Source: Brevundimonas sp. (GTDB lineage: Bacteria > Pseudomonadota > Alphaproteobacteria > Caulobacterales > Caulobacteraceae). From it: a stretch of 64,000 bases of DNA. The number at the start of each line of letters is the position of its first letter. Positions within the stretch are counted from its first letter, which is position 1. The stretch lies in assembly GCF_013912005.1 (NCBI RefSeq), contig NZ_JACESB010000013.1:1-64000 (forward strand), read 5' to 3'. Positions 14,182 to 24,529 of this stretch are shown piece after piece. The position numbers were made by a program, and so were the translations under genes. Below the pieces are notes generated by a model. The model did not search any database. It was not told where the DNA came from and was given only the letters and a program-made list of their open reading frames with translations.

Positions 14182-17100
14182 TGGCGCAGATGATCCTGGG
14201 CGCGGCGGGCGGCGCCCTCGGCGGGCCGGTCGGGGCGACCTTCGGCAGCCTTGCGGGCCGCCTGCTGGACGGCGCCGCCATCGCCCGGCTGGAGCCGCCG
14301 CGGCAGCGTGGGCCGCGCCTGCAGGGGCTGCAGGTGCAGGGGGCCGCGGAGGGCGCGCCGCTGCCGTGCGTGTTCGGCCGGGCGCGGGTGACGGGGCAGG
14401 TGATCTGGGCCGCCCGCTTCCTCGAAAGCCGGCGCACCTCGTCCGGCGGCAAGGGCGGCCCGCGCACGGTCGAGTACGGCTACACGCTCAGCTTCGCCGT
14501 GGCCCTGTGCGAGGGCGAGATCGACGGCGTGGGCCGGGTCTGGGCCGACGGACAGCCGATGGACCTGAGCGGGGTGACGATGCGGGTGCACCGCGGCGGA
14601 CCCGAGCAGGCGCCGGATCCGCTGATCGAGGCGGTCGAGGGCCAGGCTCCGGCCTATCGCGGCGTCGCCTATGCGGTGTTCGAGGACCTGCCGATCGGAA
14701 CCTACGGCAACCGGGCGCCGCAGCTGGCTTTCGAAGTGTTCCGGCGGCCGCGGGGAAGCACGCCGCGCCTGGAGGACCGGCTGGAGGGGGTGTGCCTGAT
14801 CCCCGGCGCGGGCGAGTTCGTGCTGGCCACGACGCCCGTCCTGCGGCGGGAGGGGCTGACCCGGACCGCGGCCGAGAACCTGCACAGCGGCGAGGGGCGG
14901 ACCGATCTCGCCGCCTCGCTCGACCAGCTGCAGGCGCAGTGCCCGAACCTCCGGCGGGTGAGCCTCGTGGTCGGCTGGTTCGGGACGGATCTCCGCGCCG
15001 GCCATCTCGTCGTCCGGCCGGGGGTGGAGCGGCGCGACAAGCCGACGGAGCCGCTGGCCTGGTCGGTGGCGGGGCTCAACCGGCAGACGGCGCACCTGAT
15101 CTCCAGCAGCGGCGGCGGTCCGGCCTACGGGGGGACCCCGTCGGACGACACCGTCCGGCAGGCGGTGGCGGAGCTGAAGTCGCGGGGTCTGGAGGTCACC
15201 CTCTACCCCTTCATCTTCATGGACATCCCGCCGGGCAACGGCCTGCCGGATCCCCGGGGCGACGCGGAGCAGGCGCCCTATCCCTGGCGGGGCCGGATCA
15301 CCGGGCGGCCGGGGGAGTTCGCCGCCGGAGACGTGGCGGCGGCGTTCGGAGGCGCGGACGGCTGGGGGCTGCGGCGCATGGCGCTGCACCATGCGCGCCT
15401 CGCCGCCGAGACCGGCGCCGACGGCCTGCTGATCGGCTCCGAGATGCGCGGCCTGACCCTGACCCGCGACGCCGCCGGCGGCTTCCCGGCGGTCGAGGCC
15501 TATCGCGCCCTGGCGGCGGAGTGCCGGTCCGTGGCCGGTCCGGGCGTGCGCCTGTCGTACGCCGCCGACTGGTCGGAATACGCCGGCGACCGCAGCGGCG
15601 GCGAGGTGCTGTTTCACCTGGATCCGCTGTGGGCCGATCCGGCGATCGATTACGTGGGCGTCGACTGGTATCCGCCGCTGGGCGACTGGCGAGGCGGCGA
15701 CGGCGGCCTCGACGCCGCGGCCTTCTCCGGCCCGGACGACCCCGCCTACCTCGCCGCCCAGGTCGCCGGCGGCGAGGGCTTCGACTGGTGGTACGCCTCG
15801 GACGCCGATCGGGCCGCCCAGACCCGGACGCCGATCGTGGACGCCGCGCACGGCGAGGACTGGATCTACCGCGTCAAGGACCTCGAGGGATGGTGGAGCC
15901 ACGCCCACCACGACCGGCCGGGCGGACTGCGCCGGGCGCAGCCGACGGCCTGGCAGCCCGGGATGAAGCCGATCCGGCTGACGGAGTTCGGCTGCGCCGC
16001 CGTCGACCGCGGCGCCAATGCGCCCAACCTGTTCCAGGATCCGAAGAGCGCCGAAAGCGCCCTGCCGCCGCACTCCGGCGGCGCCCGCGACGACCGCCTG
16101 CAGCGGCGCGCGCTGGAGGCGGTGCTGGCGCACTTCGCCGGGGCCAATCCGGTCTCCCCCGTCTACGGCGGGCCCATGCTGGAGGGGCTCGACGCATGGT
16201 GCTGGGACGCGCGGCCGTGGCCCGCCTTTCCGGGGCGCGCCGACGTCTGGGCCGACGCGGCGGCGTGGCGGACCGGGCACTGGCTGAACGGGCGGCTGTC
16301 GGGGGAGACGAGCGACCTCGTCGCCGCCCTGCTCCGCCGGGGCGGGCTGCCCGAGGACGGCTTCGAGGTGGAGGCCGCGCCGGAGGGCGTGGCGGGCTAT
16401 GTCCTCGACCGGCCCATGACGACCCGGGACGCCCTCGGCCCGCTGGCGGCGGCCCTGGGTCTGACCGTCTGCGAACGCGGGGGGCGGGTGTCGGTGCGCG
16501 GTCCCGGCCCCGCGGAGGCGACCCTGCAGCCGGCGAGGCTGGCGATCGAAGACGAGGGCTCGGGGGTCGCGGCCGAGCGCGCGCTGGAGCCGCCGCCGCA
16601 CGCGGTGCGGGTGCGCTTCATCGACGGCGCGGCGGACTACCGCACCGGCGCCGTGACGGCGCGGCGCGAGGGCGGCGGGGGCGGGGTCGATCTCGATCTG
16701 CCGGCGGTGTGCGGGGAGGGGCTGGCCCGGACCGCCGCCGAGCGCGCCCTGTACGACGGCGGCCCCGAGCGGCTCATCATCCGGCCGGGACCGGTCGAGG
16801 CGCTCCGGCTGGAGCCCGGCGACGTGGTGGCGGTCGAAGGACGCAGCGGCGCCTGGCGGGTGGCGCGCCTCGACGCCGCCGGGTCGGTCACGGCGACGCT
16901 CGAGCCGGCCGCGCCCGTGCGTCCCCCGGCGGAAGAGCCCGCGCCGGCGCCGCCCGAGCCGGTGATCGTCGTCGGCCCGCCGTTCTTTCGGCTGATCGAC
17001 GCGCCGCCGCTGCCGGGCGCGGAGACCGACGACCGCCCGCTGGCGGTGGTCGCCGCCGAGCCGTGGCGGCCGATGCGGATCCTGGCCGGCCCGGGCCCCG

Positions 17101-17891
17101 ACTCCCTGTCGCCGCGCGGGGAAGTGGCGACGCCGGCGGCGGTCGGCGTTCTGACCGCCCCCCTTGCGGCCGGGCCGAGGCATCGGTGGGACGAGGTCGC
17201 CGTGCTGGAGGTCCGGGTCGAGGGGCCGGCGCCGCAGAGCCGGTCCGCGGCCGGAGTGTTCGCCGGCGGGAACGCCGTGCTCGTGGAGTCGGCCGAGGAC
17301 GAGTGGGAGCTGCTGCAGTTCCGGCAGGCCACGCTCGTGGGCGGCGAGACCTGGCGGCTGACGGGGCTGCTGCGCGGCCAGCAGGGCGGCGCCGCCGCGG
17401 CCGCCCCGGCCGGGGCGACCTGCGTGTTTCTCGACGCCGCGCCGCCGCGCGCCGACCTCGGCCCGGCCGAGCGGGGCCTGCCGCTGATCTGGCGCGCCGG
17501 GCCGGCGGGCGCCGTCGCCGGCGGGCCCGGGCCGGCCGAGCGGCGCTGGACCGCCCGCGGCCTGGCGGCGCGCCCCTGGAGCCCGGCGCATGTGCGGGCG
17601 GTTCTCCAGCCGGACGGGGGCTACGCCGTGGGCTGGATCCCGCGGTCGCCGGTCGACGGGGATCGCTGGGACGGCGCGACCGGGGCGGACGCCCCCGGCC
17701 GCTTCCGCGTGCGGGTGCTGGACGGATCGACCGAGGTGCGGACGCTGGAGGTCAACCAGGCCGCGGCCGTCTACCCCGCCGCCAACCTCATCGCCGACTT
17801 TCCCGCCGGCGTCCCGGAGCTCCGCTTCGCCGTCAGCGCATGGGGCGACGCGTGGGGCTGGGGGGCGGAAACCGTCGCCCGTCCCGGGTGA
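14181..17891 (+). CDS. GTA megatron / tail fibre-hub protein (orfg15 homologue)
   Basis: 1236 residues, close to the 1304 of RcGTA. The N-terminus (GAAGGALGGPVGATFGSLAGRLLDG) is the hydrophobic plug. From about residue 330 to 640 lies the GTA TIM-barrel domain, with YPFIFMDIPPGNGLPDP, GADGLLIGSEMRGLTL, SYAADWSEY and DYVGVDWYPPLGDW, a glycosidase-like fold. Next comes a phage-tail_3 region (about 700-870) and a C-terminal beta-rich Rcc01698-like region (from about 940), with LLQFRQATLVGGETWRLTGLLRGQQG near 1050. The protein closes the tail tip and carries the receptor-proximal parts. The start was fixed by overlap with the peptidase stop; a longer upstream frame is shadow. Confidence 0.93.
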   Translation: MAQMILGAAGGALGGPVGATFGSLAGRLLDGAAIARLEPPRQRGPRLQGLQVQGAAEGAPLPCVFGRARVTGQVIWAARFLESRRTSSGGKGGPRTVEYGYTLSFAVALCEGEIDGVGRVWADGQPMDLSGVTMRVHRGGPEQAPDPLIEAVEGQAPAYRGVAYAVFEDLPIGTYGNRAPQLAFEVFRRPRGSTPRLEDRLEGVCLIPGAGEFVLATTPVLRREGLTRTAAENLHSGEGRTDLAASLDQLQAQCPNLRRVSLVVGWFGTDLRAGHLVVRPGVERRDKPTEPLAWSVAGLNRQTAHLISSSGGGPAYGGTPSDDTVRQAVAELKSRGLEVTLYPFIFMDIPPGNGLPDPRGDAEQAPYPWRGRITGRPGEFAAGDVAAAFGGADGWGLRRMALHHARLAAETGADGLLIGSEMRGLTLTRDAAGGFPAVEAYRALAAECRSVAGPGVRLSYAADWSEYAGDRSGGEVLFHLDPLWADPAIDYVGVDWYPPLGDWRGGDGGLDAAAFSGPDDPAYLAAQVAGGEGFDWWYASDADRAAQTRTPIVDAAHGEDWIYRVKDLEGWWSHAHHDRPGGLRRAQPTAWQPGMKPIRLTEFGCAAVDRGANAPNLFQDPKSAESALPPHSGGARDDRLQRRALEAVLAHFAGANPVSPVYGGPMLEGLDAWCWDARPWPAFPGRADVWADAAAWRTGHWLNGRLSGETSDLVAALLRRGGLPEDGFEVEAAPEGVAGYVLDRPMTTRDALGPLAAALGLTVCERGGRVSVRGPGPAEATLQPARLAIEDEGSGVAAERALEPPPHAVRVRFIDGAADYRTGAVTARREGGGGGVDLDLPAVCGEGLARTAAERALYDGGPERLIIRPGPVEALRLEPGDVVAVEGRSGAWRVARLDAAGSVTATLEPAAPVRPPAEEPAPAPPEPVIVVGPPFFRLIDAPPLPGAETDDRPLAVVAAEPWRPMRILAGPGPDSLSPRGEVATPAAVGVLTAPLAAGPRHRWDEVAVLEVRVEGPAPQSRSAAGVFAGGNAVLVESAEDEWELLQFRQATLVGGETWRLTGLLRGQQGGAAAAAPAGATCVFLDAAPPRADLGPAERGLPLIWRAGPAGAVAGGPGPAERRWTARGLAARPWSPAHVRAVLQPDGGYAVGWIPRSPVDGDRWDGATGADAPGRFRVRVLDGSTEVRTLEVNQAAAVYPAANLIADFPAGVPELRFAVSAWGDAWGWGAETVARPG

Positions 17892-17898
17892 GCCGCCC

Positions 17899-17922
17899 CG
17901 GCGCCTTTGCGGAACGGCGCCG
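17899..17922 (+). terminator. Hairpin at the end of the GTA cluster
   Basis: CGGCGCC (17899-17905) pairs with GGCGCCG (17916-17922) across a ten-base loop just after the megatron stop and before the DnaJ-type gene. There is no U-run, so termination would be weak or factor-assisted. Confidence 0.4.
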
Positions 17923-17946
17923 ATGCCCTAACTGGAGGCTCTGTGA

Positions 17947-18879
17947 GTGGACGGGCCGAGGCCCGAACGGAGCGGCATTCGAGTGGCGGGCGATCCGTAC
18001 AAGGAACTGGGCGTGGCCCGGGGGGCGAGCCAGGACGAGATCAAGAAGGCGTTCCGCAAGCTCGCCAAGGATCTGCACCCGGACAAGAACCCCGGCGACA
18101 AGGCGGCGGAGGAACGCTTCAAGCGCATCACCGCGGCCTTCGACCTGCTGGGCGACCCCGAAAAGCGCGCGAAATTCGACCGCGGCGAGATCGACGCGGA
18201 CGGGCGCGAGCAGTTCCGCGGCTTCTCCGGCGGCGGGGGCGGGCAGGGCCCGTTCGGCGCCGGCGGCGCGCGGGGCGGTTTCGAGAACATCGACCTGGAT
18301 GAGATTCTCGGCGGCATGTTCGGCGGGGGCGCCCGGCCGGGCCGCGGCGGCTTCACGGCGCGCGGCCCCGACGTGCGGGCGACGCTGGAGATCAGCCTCG
18401 AGGACTCGATCAGCGGCGCGACCCGGCGGATCCAGTTCTCCGACGGGCGGATGCTCGATGTCGCCATCCCCAAGGGCGCCTCCGACGGCCAGGTCATCCG
18501 TCTCAAGGGCCAGGGGGCGGCCGGCCGCGGGGGTGAGAACGGCGACGCCCTGATCGAACTGCGGATCGCGCCCCACCCGGTGTTCACCCGGGACGGCGCC
18601 GACCTGACCATGGATCTGCCGGTCCAGCTGGCCGACGCGGTGCTGGGCGGCAAGACGCCGGTGCGGACGCCCGAGGGCACGGTCAGCGTGACCATCCCCA
18701 AGGGCTCCAGCTCGGGCAGGCAGCTCCGCCTGAAGGGGCGCGGCGCCTACGCCGCCGGCAAGCGGGGCGACCTGCTGGCCCGGCTGATGATCGTGCTCCC
18801 GGAGGGCGAGGATCCTCTCCTGACGAAGTGGGCCCAGCAGGTCCGCGACCAGGGGCCGATCCGGCCGTTCCGCGATTGA
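17947..18879 (+). CDS. DnaJ-type co-chaperone (CbpA-like)
   Basis: J-domain at the N-terminus ([24 protein letters not shown] at 44-46, calculated from the start used), a Gly/Phe-rich segment about 95-140, and the DnaJ C-terminal substrate-binding domains ([30 protein letters not shown]-like [15 protein letters not shown]). The central zinc-finger CxxCxGxG repeats of true DnaJ are absent, so this is a class II/CbpA-like J-protein that stimulates DnaK. GTG 17947 is preceded by CTGGAGG at good spacing. GTG 17983 would start exactly at the J-domain (VAGDPYKEL) and is a real alternative. Confidence 0.88.
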   Translation: MDGPRPERSGIRVAGDPYKELGVARGASQDEIKKAFRKLAKDLHPDKNPGDKAAEERFKRITAAFDLLGDPEKRAKFDRGEIDADGREQFRGFSGGGGGQGPFGAGGARGGFENIDLDEILGGMFGGGARPGRGGFTARGPDVRATLEISLEDSISGATRRIQFSDGRMLDVAIPKGASDGQVIRLKGQGAAGRGGENGDALIELRIAPHPVFTRDGADLTMDLPVQLADAVLGGKTPVRTPEGTVSVTIPKGSSSGRQLRLKGRGAYAAGKRGDLLARLMIVLPEGEDPLLTKWAQQVRDQGPIRPFRD

Positions 18880-18884
18880 CCCCC

Positions 18885-20030
18885 GTGCGCCCCAACATCC
18901 GGCCCGCGCGCCCCTGGTTCTCCTCGGGCCCGACCGCCAAGCGGCCGGGCTGGTCGAGCCAGACGCTGCCGCACGCCCTGCTCGGCCGCGGCATCCGCGC
19001 GCCGGAGGTGGTGGCGCGGTTCGCCGAGGGCCTGACGCTCACCCGCGAACTCCTGCAGGTTCCGGATGACTGGCGGCTGGTCTATGTGCCCGGCTCGGAC
19101 ACCGGGGCGGTGGAAGCCGCCCTGTGGTCGCTGCTCGGCCCGCGGCCCGTGCAGGTGCTGGCGTTCGAGAATTTCGGCCAGGTCTGGGCCGCCGACATCC
19201 GCGACCACCTGAAGCTGGATCCCGAGGTGCTGACCGCGCCCTACGGGGCGTTTCCCGACGTCAGCCGCGTCGACCCGGCCTGCGATGTCGTGTTCCCGTG
19301 GAACGGCACGACCTCGGGCGTCCGCGCCCCCGGCGGAGACTGGCTTGCGAAGGATCGCCAGGGGCTGGTGATCTGCGACGCCACCTCCGCCGCCTTCGCC
19401 ATGCCGCTGCCATGGGACCGGCTGGACGTGGCGACCTTCAGCTTCCAGAAGGCGCTCGGGGGCGAGGCGGGGCTGGGCGTCGCCGCCCTCTCGCCCCGGG
19501 CGGTCGAGCGGCTCGACCGCCATGCGCCGCCGCGTTCCGTGCCCAAGGTCCTGCGCCTGCGGAACGCCGAAGGCTTCGATCGGGCCCTGGCCTCCGGCTC
19601 CATGATCAACACCTTCTCGATCTGGACGATCGAGGACTGGATCGACGCGGTGCAGTGGGGACTCGGCGCCGGGGGGCTGCCGGCGCTGATCGCGCGGACC
19701 GGGGCCAATGCGGCGGCGCTGGACGCCTGGGTGCGGCGCACGGCCTGGATCGACTATCTGGCGGAGGACCCCGCCACACGGTCCACCACCTCGGTCTGCC
19801 TGAAGTTCGTCGATCCGCGAGTCACCGCGATGGACGAGAGCGGCCGGCAGGCGCTGGTCCGGCGCATCAAGGGGCTGCTGGAGGACGAGGGCGCAGCCTT
19901 CGACGTCGAGGGCCACCGCAACGCGCCCGCCGGGCTGCGCATCTGGTGCGGGTGCACCGTCGACACGGCGGACATCGAGGCGCTGACCCCCTGGCTGGAC
20001 TGGGCCTGGCAGACCGCGCTGGACGAATAA
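18885..20030 (+). CDS. serC: Phosphoserine aminotransferase
   Basis: PLP enzyme converting 3-phosphohydroxypyruvate and glutamate to phosphoserine in serine synthesis. 381 residues from GTG 18885. Landmarks are the N-terminal PWFSSGPTAKRPGWS, VYVPGSDTGAVEAALWSLLG, FPWNGTTSGVR, DATSAAFAMPLPW, and the PLP lysine in TFSFQKALGGE (about Lys189). This is the alphaproteobacterial SerC type. It begins five bases after the DnaJ stop; a TTG at 18876 overlapping that stop is an alternative. The next gene is purA. No serA lies between them, although serA neighbours serC in many relatives. Confidence 0.9.
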   Translation: MRPNIRPARPWFSSGPTAKRPGWSSQTLPHALLGRGIRAPEVVARFAEGLTLTRELLQVPDDWRLVYVPGSDTGAVEAALWSLLGPRPVQVLAFENFGQVWAADIRDHLKLDPEVLTAPYGAFPDVSRVDPACDVVFPWNGTTSGVRAPGGDWLAKDRQGLVICDATSAAFAMPLPWDRLDVATFSFQKALGGEAGLGVAALSPRAVERLDRHAPPRSVPKVLRLRNAEGFDRALASGSMINTFSIWTIEDWIDAVQWGLGAGGLPALIARTGANAAALDAWVRRTAWIDYLAEDPATRSTTSVCLKFVDPRVTAMDESGRQALVRRIKGLLEDEGAAFDVEGHRNAPAGLRIWCGCTVDTADIEALTPWLDWAWQTALDE

Positions 20031-20114
20031 TCGGCCGCCCGCCGCGACACCCGCTGATTCCGCCGCTATAGGCTGCGCCCGCATTCCGGGGAAACGGATC
20101 GGCGGAGAGACGTC

Positions 20115-21410
<1,296 letters not shown>

Positions 21411-21481
21411 GACGCGGCGTAACCGCGTTCAAGCGGCCTTAACCCTGTTCCGCCAGACTGGGAGGAGCTGGAGGCCCCGCA

Positions 21482-22288
21482 TTGTTTGCAGTTGATCGTC
21501 GCATCCTCGCCCGGCTTGAGCCGGTCACCAGGCGTGTCCTGATCCTGGACCACAATCCGCACGCCGCGCGTCTGCTGACCGACCTGATGAAGGCGCTCGG
21601 CGCCCGCGAGGTCGTGGTCGAGACCACCGACGGCCGCGCCATGAAGGCCGCGGCGGCGCTGGAGCCCGGGATCGTCTTCACCGAGCGGGGCGGCCCCGGC
21701 ATCGACGGGGAGTCCTTCGCCCGCCGTCTGCGGCGGTCGGACCTGCCGTGCCGCCGCGCCCCGATCATCATGGTCACCGCTGACGCCACCGCCTCCACCA
21801 TCCTCGGGGCGCGGGACGCAGGGGTCCACGAATTCCTGAGAAAGCCCTACACCAGCGCCGACCTGCAACGCCGGGTCGAGAACGTGGCCCTGAAGCCGCG
21901 CGACTGGATCGAGGCGGTCGAGTACGTCGGCCCCGACCGGCGCCGCTTCAACTCCGGCGAATTCTCCGGCCCCGGCAAGCGCCGCAGCGACCGCGCGGCG
22001 AGCGCCGCCGAGGCGGTCGTGGCGGCGAAGGACCAGGCCATGCGCATCCTCGCCTCGGCGCTGGATCAGTTCGATCGCGACCCGCTGCAGGCGGCGCGTT
22101 CGATCCGCGAGCAGGCGGGCGCCCTCAAGGCGATCGCCATGAAGACGTCCGATTCCCGGCTGGCGGTGGCCGTCGGCGCGCTGGAAGTCAGCCTCGCGTC
22201 AGGCCCGCCGACCAAGGCGATCCTCTCGGCCCCGATCGGCGGTCTGCTGGCGATGCACCAGGCCGAGCCGCTGCGGAAGGCGGGCTGA
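21482..22288 (+). CDS. Atypical receiver-domain protein (phospho-acceptor Asp replaced by Glu)
   Basis: 268 residues from TTG 21482. Residues 17-135 are a response-regulator receiver: RRVLILDHNP with Asp23, the conserved Thr in MVTADA (Thr99) and the switch Lys in FLRKPY (Lys121). At the position of the phosphorylated Asp the sequence reads GIVFTERGGPGIDG, giving Glu68 instead of Asp. Glu at this site often mimics the phosphorylated form, so the domain may be locked on or respond to binding only. Residues 140-268 contain DRRRF and GKRRSDRA and then helices, with no DNA-binding domain I recognise. The gene converges on rpoH with seven bases between stops. Confidence 0.85.
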   Translation: MFAVDRRILARLEPVTRRVLILDHNPHAARLLTDLMKALGAREVVVETTDGRAMKAAAALEPGIVFTERGGPGIDGESFARRLRRSDLPCRRAPIIMVTADATASTILGARDAGVHEFLRKPYTSADLQRRVENVALKPRDWIEAVEYVGPDRRRFNSGEFSGPGKRRSDRAASAAEAVVAAKDQAMRILASALDQFDRDPLQAARSIREQAGALKAIAMKTSDSRLAVAVGALEVSLASGPPTKAILSAPIGGLLAMHQAEPLRKAG

Positions 22289-22295
22289 GCCGCCG

Positions 22296-23183
22296 TCAGG
22301 CGTCGACCAGGTTCCGCTCCTCGGCGGCGGCCCGCATCGCCTTCTGCAGCTTCTCGAAGGCGCGGACCTCGATCTGCCGCACGCGTTCGCGCGACACGCC
22401 GTACTGGCCGGCCAGCTCCTCCAGCGTCACCGGGTCGTCCTTCAGGCGGCGCTCGGTCAGGATGTGCTTCTCGCGGTCGGTCAGCTCTTCCATGGCCTCC
22501 TGCAGCAGGCCCATGCGGATCGACTTCTCCTCGTCCTCGGCGAGGCGGGTCTCCTGGGAGACCGCGGTGTCGTCGGCCAGCCAGTCCTGCCACTCGCTCT
22601 CGCCGTCGGCGCGCAGCGGCGCGTTCAGCGAGGCGTCCCCGCCGAGCCGGCGGTTCATGTCGATCACGTCCTGCTGGGTCACGCCCAGCTTGGTGGCGAT
22701 CGACTCGACGTGCTCGGGGCGCAGGTCGCCTTCCTCGAAGGCCGAGATCTGGCTCTTGGCCTTGCGGAGGTTGAAGAACAGCTTCTTCTGCGCCGCGGTG
22801 GTGCCCATCTTCACGAGCGACCAGCTGCGCAGGATGTATTCCTGGATCGAGGCGCGGATCCACCACATGGCGTAGGTCGCCAGGCGGAAGCCCTTGTCCG
22901 GGTCGAACTTCTTGACGGCCTGCATCAGGCCGACGTTGCCCTCGGAGATCACCTCGCCGATCGGCAGGCCGTAGCCGCGGTAGCCCATGGCGATCTTGGC
23001 CACGAGGCGCAGGTGCGAGGTGACGAGGCGGTGCGCCGCCTCCGGGTCCTGGTGTTCGGACCACCGCTTGGCGAGCATGAACTCCTCGTCCTTGCTCAGC
23101 ATCGGAAACTTGCGGATTTCCGTCAGGTAGCGCGACAGTCCCTGTTCAGGCGACATAATCGCGAGCGATCTGGTTGCAGCCAT
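22296..23183 (-). CDS. rpoH: RNA polymerase sigma-32 factor
   Basis: Heat-shock sigma factor, 295 residues. The region 2.4 -10-recognition helix is FRLATYAMWWIRASI (99-113), the RpoH box QKKLFFNLRK is at 132-141, and the C-terminal region 4 shows VTLEELAGQYGVSRERVRQIEVRAFEKLQ. The RpoH box separates it from housekeeping sigma-70. In alphaproteobacteria it controls chaperones and proteases; a DnaJ-type gene lies 4 kb away. The 222-bp upstream region has no promoter I can assign with confidence. Confidence 0.96.
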   Translation of the reverse strand: MAATRSLAIMSPEQGLSRYLTEIRKFPMLSKDEEFMLAKRWSEHQDPEAAHRLVTSHLRLVAKIAMGYRGYGLPIGEVISEGNVGLMQAVKKFDPDKGFRLATYAMWWIRASIQEYILRSWSLVKMGTTAAQKKLFFNLRKAKSQISAFEEGDLRPEHVESIATKLGVTQQDVIDMNRRLGGDASLNAPLRADGESEWQDWLADDTAVSQETRLAEDEEKSIRMGLLQEAMEELTDREKHILTERRLKDDPVTLEELAGQYGVSRERVRQIEVRAFEKLQKAMRAAAEERNLVDA

Positions 23184-23368
23184 GTGGTCCCTCCGACCGT
23201 AAGAAACGAGCGGGCCCTGCGTCGCCGGCCACGGATGTGCGCCGGCGTCTCGCCCCTCAACCGGTGAAATAGGATCGGGTTTCCGTCTTTGTCAGAGGCG
23301 GATCGTCACAGCGAAGCGTGACCGTTGCCCCGGCGCCACTGCACCGAATGAACCGTCTTGTACCCCAT

Positions 23369-23393
23369 AGTCCGTCCTTAATCAAGACGGACT
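23369..23393 (-). terminator. Hairpin between the pseudouridine synthase gene and rpoH
   Basis: AGTCCGTC (23369-23376) and GACGGACT (23386-23393) form an 8-bp perfect stem around an AT-rich nine-base loop, 13 bases beyond the stop of the pseudouridine synthase on its strand. Only a weak T content follows, so termination is plausible but unproven. It also lies within the rpoH upstream region. Confidence 0.45.
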
Positions 23394-23405
23394 TCGCGGC
23401 GGCGG

Positions 23406-24407
23406 TCAGAGAGCGGCGAGTCGCGCCTCGAGGGCGCGCATGTCGGCGGGCGGGGCGGTCTCGAACCGCAGCGACGCGCCCGTCACCGGGTGGACGAAGC
23501 CCAGCACCGCCGCATGCAGCGCCTGCCGCGTCAGGCCGGCCGCGGCGATCGCCTCCCGCACCGGCGCCGCCGGACTGCCGGAGCCGTAGACGGGATCGCC
23601 CAGGATCGGCGCGCCCTTCGAGGCGAGGTGCACCCGGATCTGATGGGTGCGGCCGGTGTGCAGGGTGCAGGCGACGCGCGCCGCCATGGGCGCGCCCCCC
23701 GGCTTCGCCGGCGCGCCGTAGACCGCCTCCACCACATAGTCGGTGATCGCATTGCGTCCGCCGGCGCGCAGCACCGCCATCTTCTTGCGGTCCGAGGACG
23801 AGCGCCCGATCAGGGTCTCGATGCGCCCGCGCGCCGGCGACGGCGCGCCCCGGGTCAGCGCGATGTAGGTGCGCTCGATGTCGTGGGCGGCGAACAGGGC
23901 CGAGAGGCCGGCGTGGGCCCGGTCTGACTTGGCCGCGACCATCACCCCCGAGGTGTCCTTGTCCAGCCGGTGGACGATCCCGGGCCGCGCCACGCCCCCG
24001 ATGCCGGACAGGCTGTCGCCGCAGTGGTGCAGCAGGGCGTTGACCAGGGTGCCGGTCTCGCTGCCGGGGCCCGGATGGGCGGCCATGCCCGCGGGCTTGT
24101 CGATGACGATCAGGTCGGCGTCCTCGAACAGCACGGTCAGCGGGATCGCCTCGGGCTGCGGGTCCGCCGGCGCGACCGGCGGCAGGGTCACCGTATAGAG
24201 GCCGGGGGCGGCCTTCGCCGAACCGCCCGCGACCGGCTGCCCGTCCCGGCGCACGGCGCCGTCCGCCAGCAGGGCCTGCAGCCGCGCCCGCGACAGCGAC
24301 GGAAAGGCGTCCGCCAGCGCCTTGTCGAGCCGCCCGCCGCCGGCCTCGATCCGGGCTTCCAGCACCGTCGGGTCGTCGTCTTCGCTGATCAGGGGCTCTT
24401 CGGACAC
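23406..24407 (-). CDS. rluD: Ribosomal large-subunit pseudouridine synthase, RluD family
   Basis: Modifies uridines of 23S rRNA. From GTG 24407 the protein has 333 residues. An S4 RNA-binding domain occupies about 25-85 (GGRLDKALADAFPSLSRARLQALL). The catalytic motif HRLDKDTSG is at 146-154 with Asp149, and GRTHQIRVHL is near 262. These define the RluA/RluC/RluD group. RluD is the likeliest by length and the S4 domain, but RluC cannot be excluded. A longer frame upstream to 24500 runs into Arg/Ala-rich, non-conserved sequence and would overlap the control region of the divergent lipoprotein. Confidence 0.85.
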   Translation of the reverse strand: MSEEPLISEDDDPTVLEARIEAGGGRLDKALADAFPSLSRARLQALLADGAVRRDGQPVAGGSAKAAPGLYTVTLPPVAPADPQPEAIPLTVLFEDADLIVIDKPAGMAAHPGPGSETGTLVNALLHHCGDSLSGIGGVARPGIVHRLDKDTSGVMVAAKSDRAHAGLSALFAAHDIERTYIALTRGAPSPARGRIETLIGRSSSDRKKMAVLRAGGRNAITDYVVEAVYGAPAKPGGAPMAARVACTLHTGRTHQIRVHLASKGAPILGDPVYGSGSPAAPVREAIAAAGLTRQALHAAVLGFVHPVTGASLRFETAPPADMRALEARLAAL

Positions 24408-24529
24408 GGCGGGCTCCGCCGCTCGGGCGGCGCCCCGTCTTGCATGAGGCGCCCCGCGCCGGTCAACGCGGGGCTTCCCCCACAGCCACGCTTGAGGCAA
24501 AGGTTAACGGTCTTTCGGGGGAGGGGCCC

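Noticed and set aside
14079-17591. Very long minus-strand frame (over 1100 codons) opposite the megatron gene
   Set aside because: GC-rich antisense shadow without domains; the plus strand has clear GTA homology across the whole length.
6341-17891. Ordinary prophage
   Set aside because: No integrase, repressor, terminase, replication or att sites; gene order and sizes match gene transfer agents.
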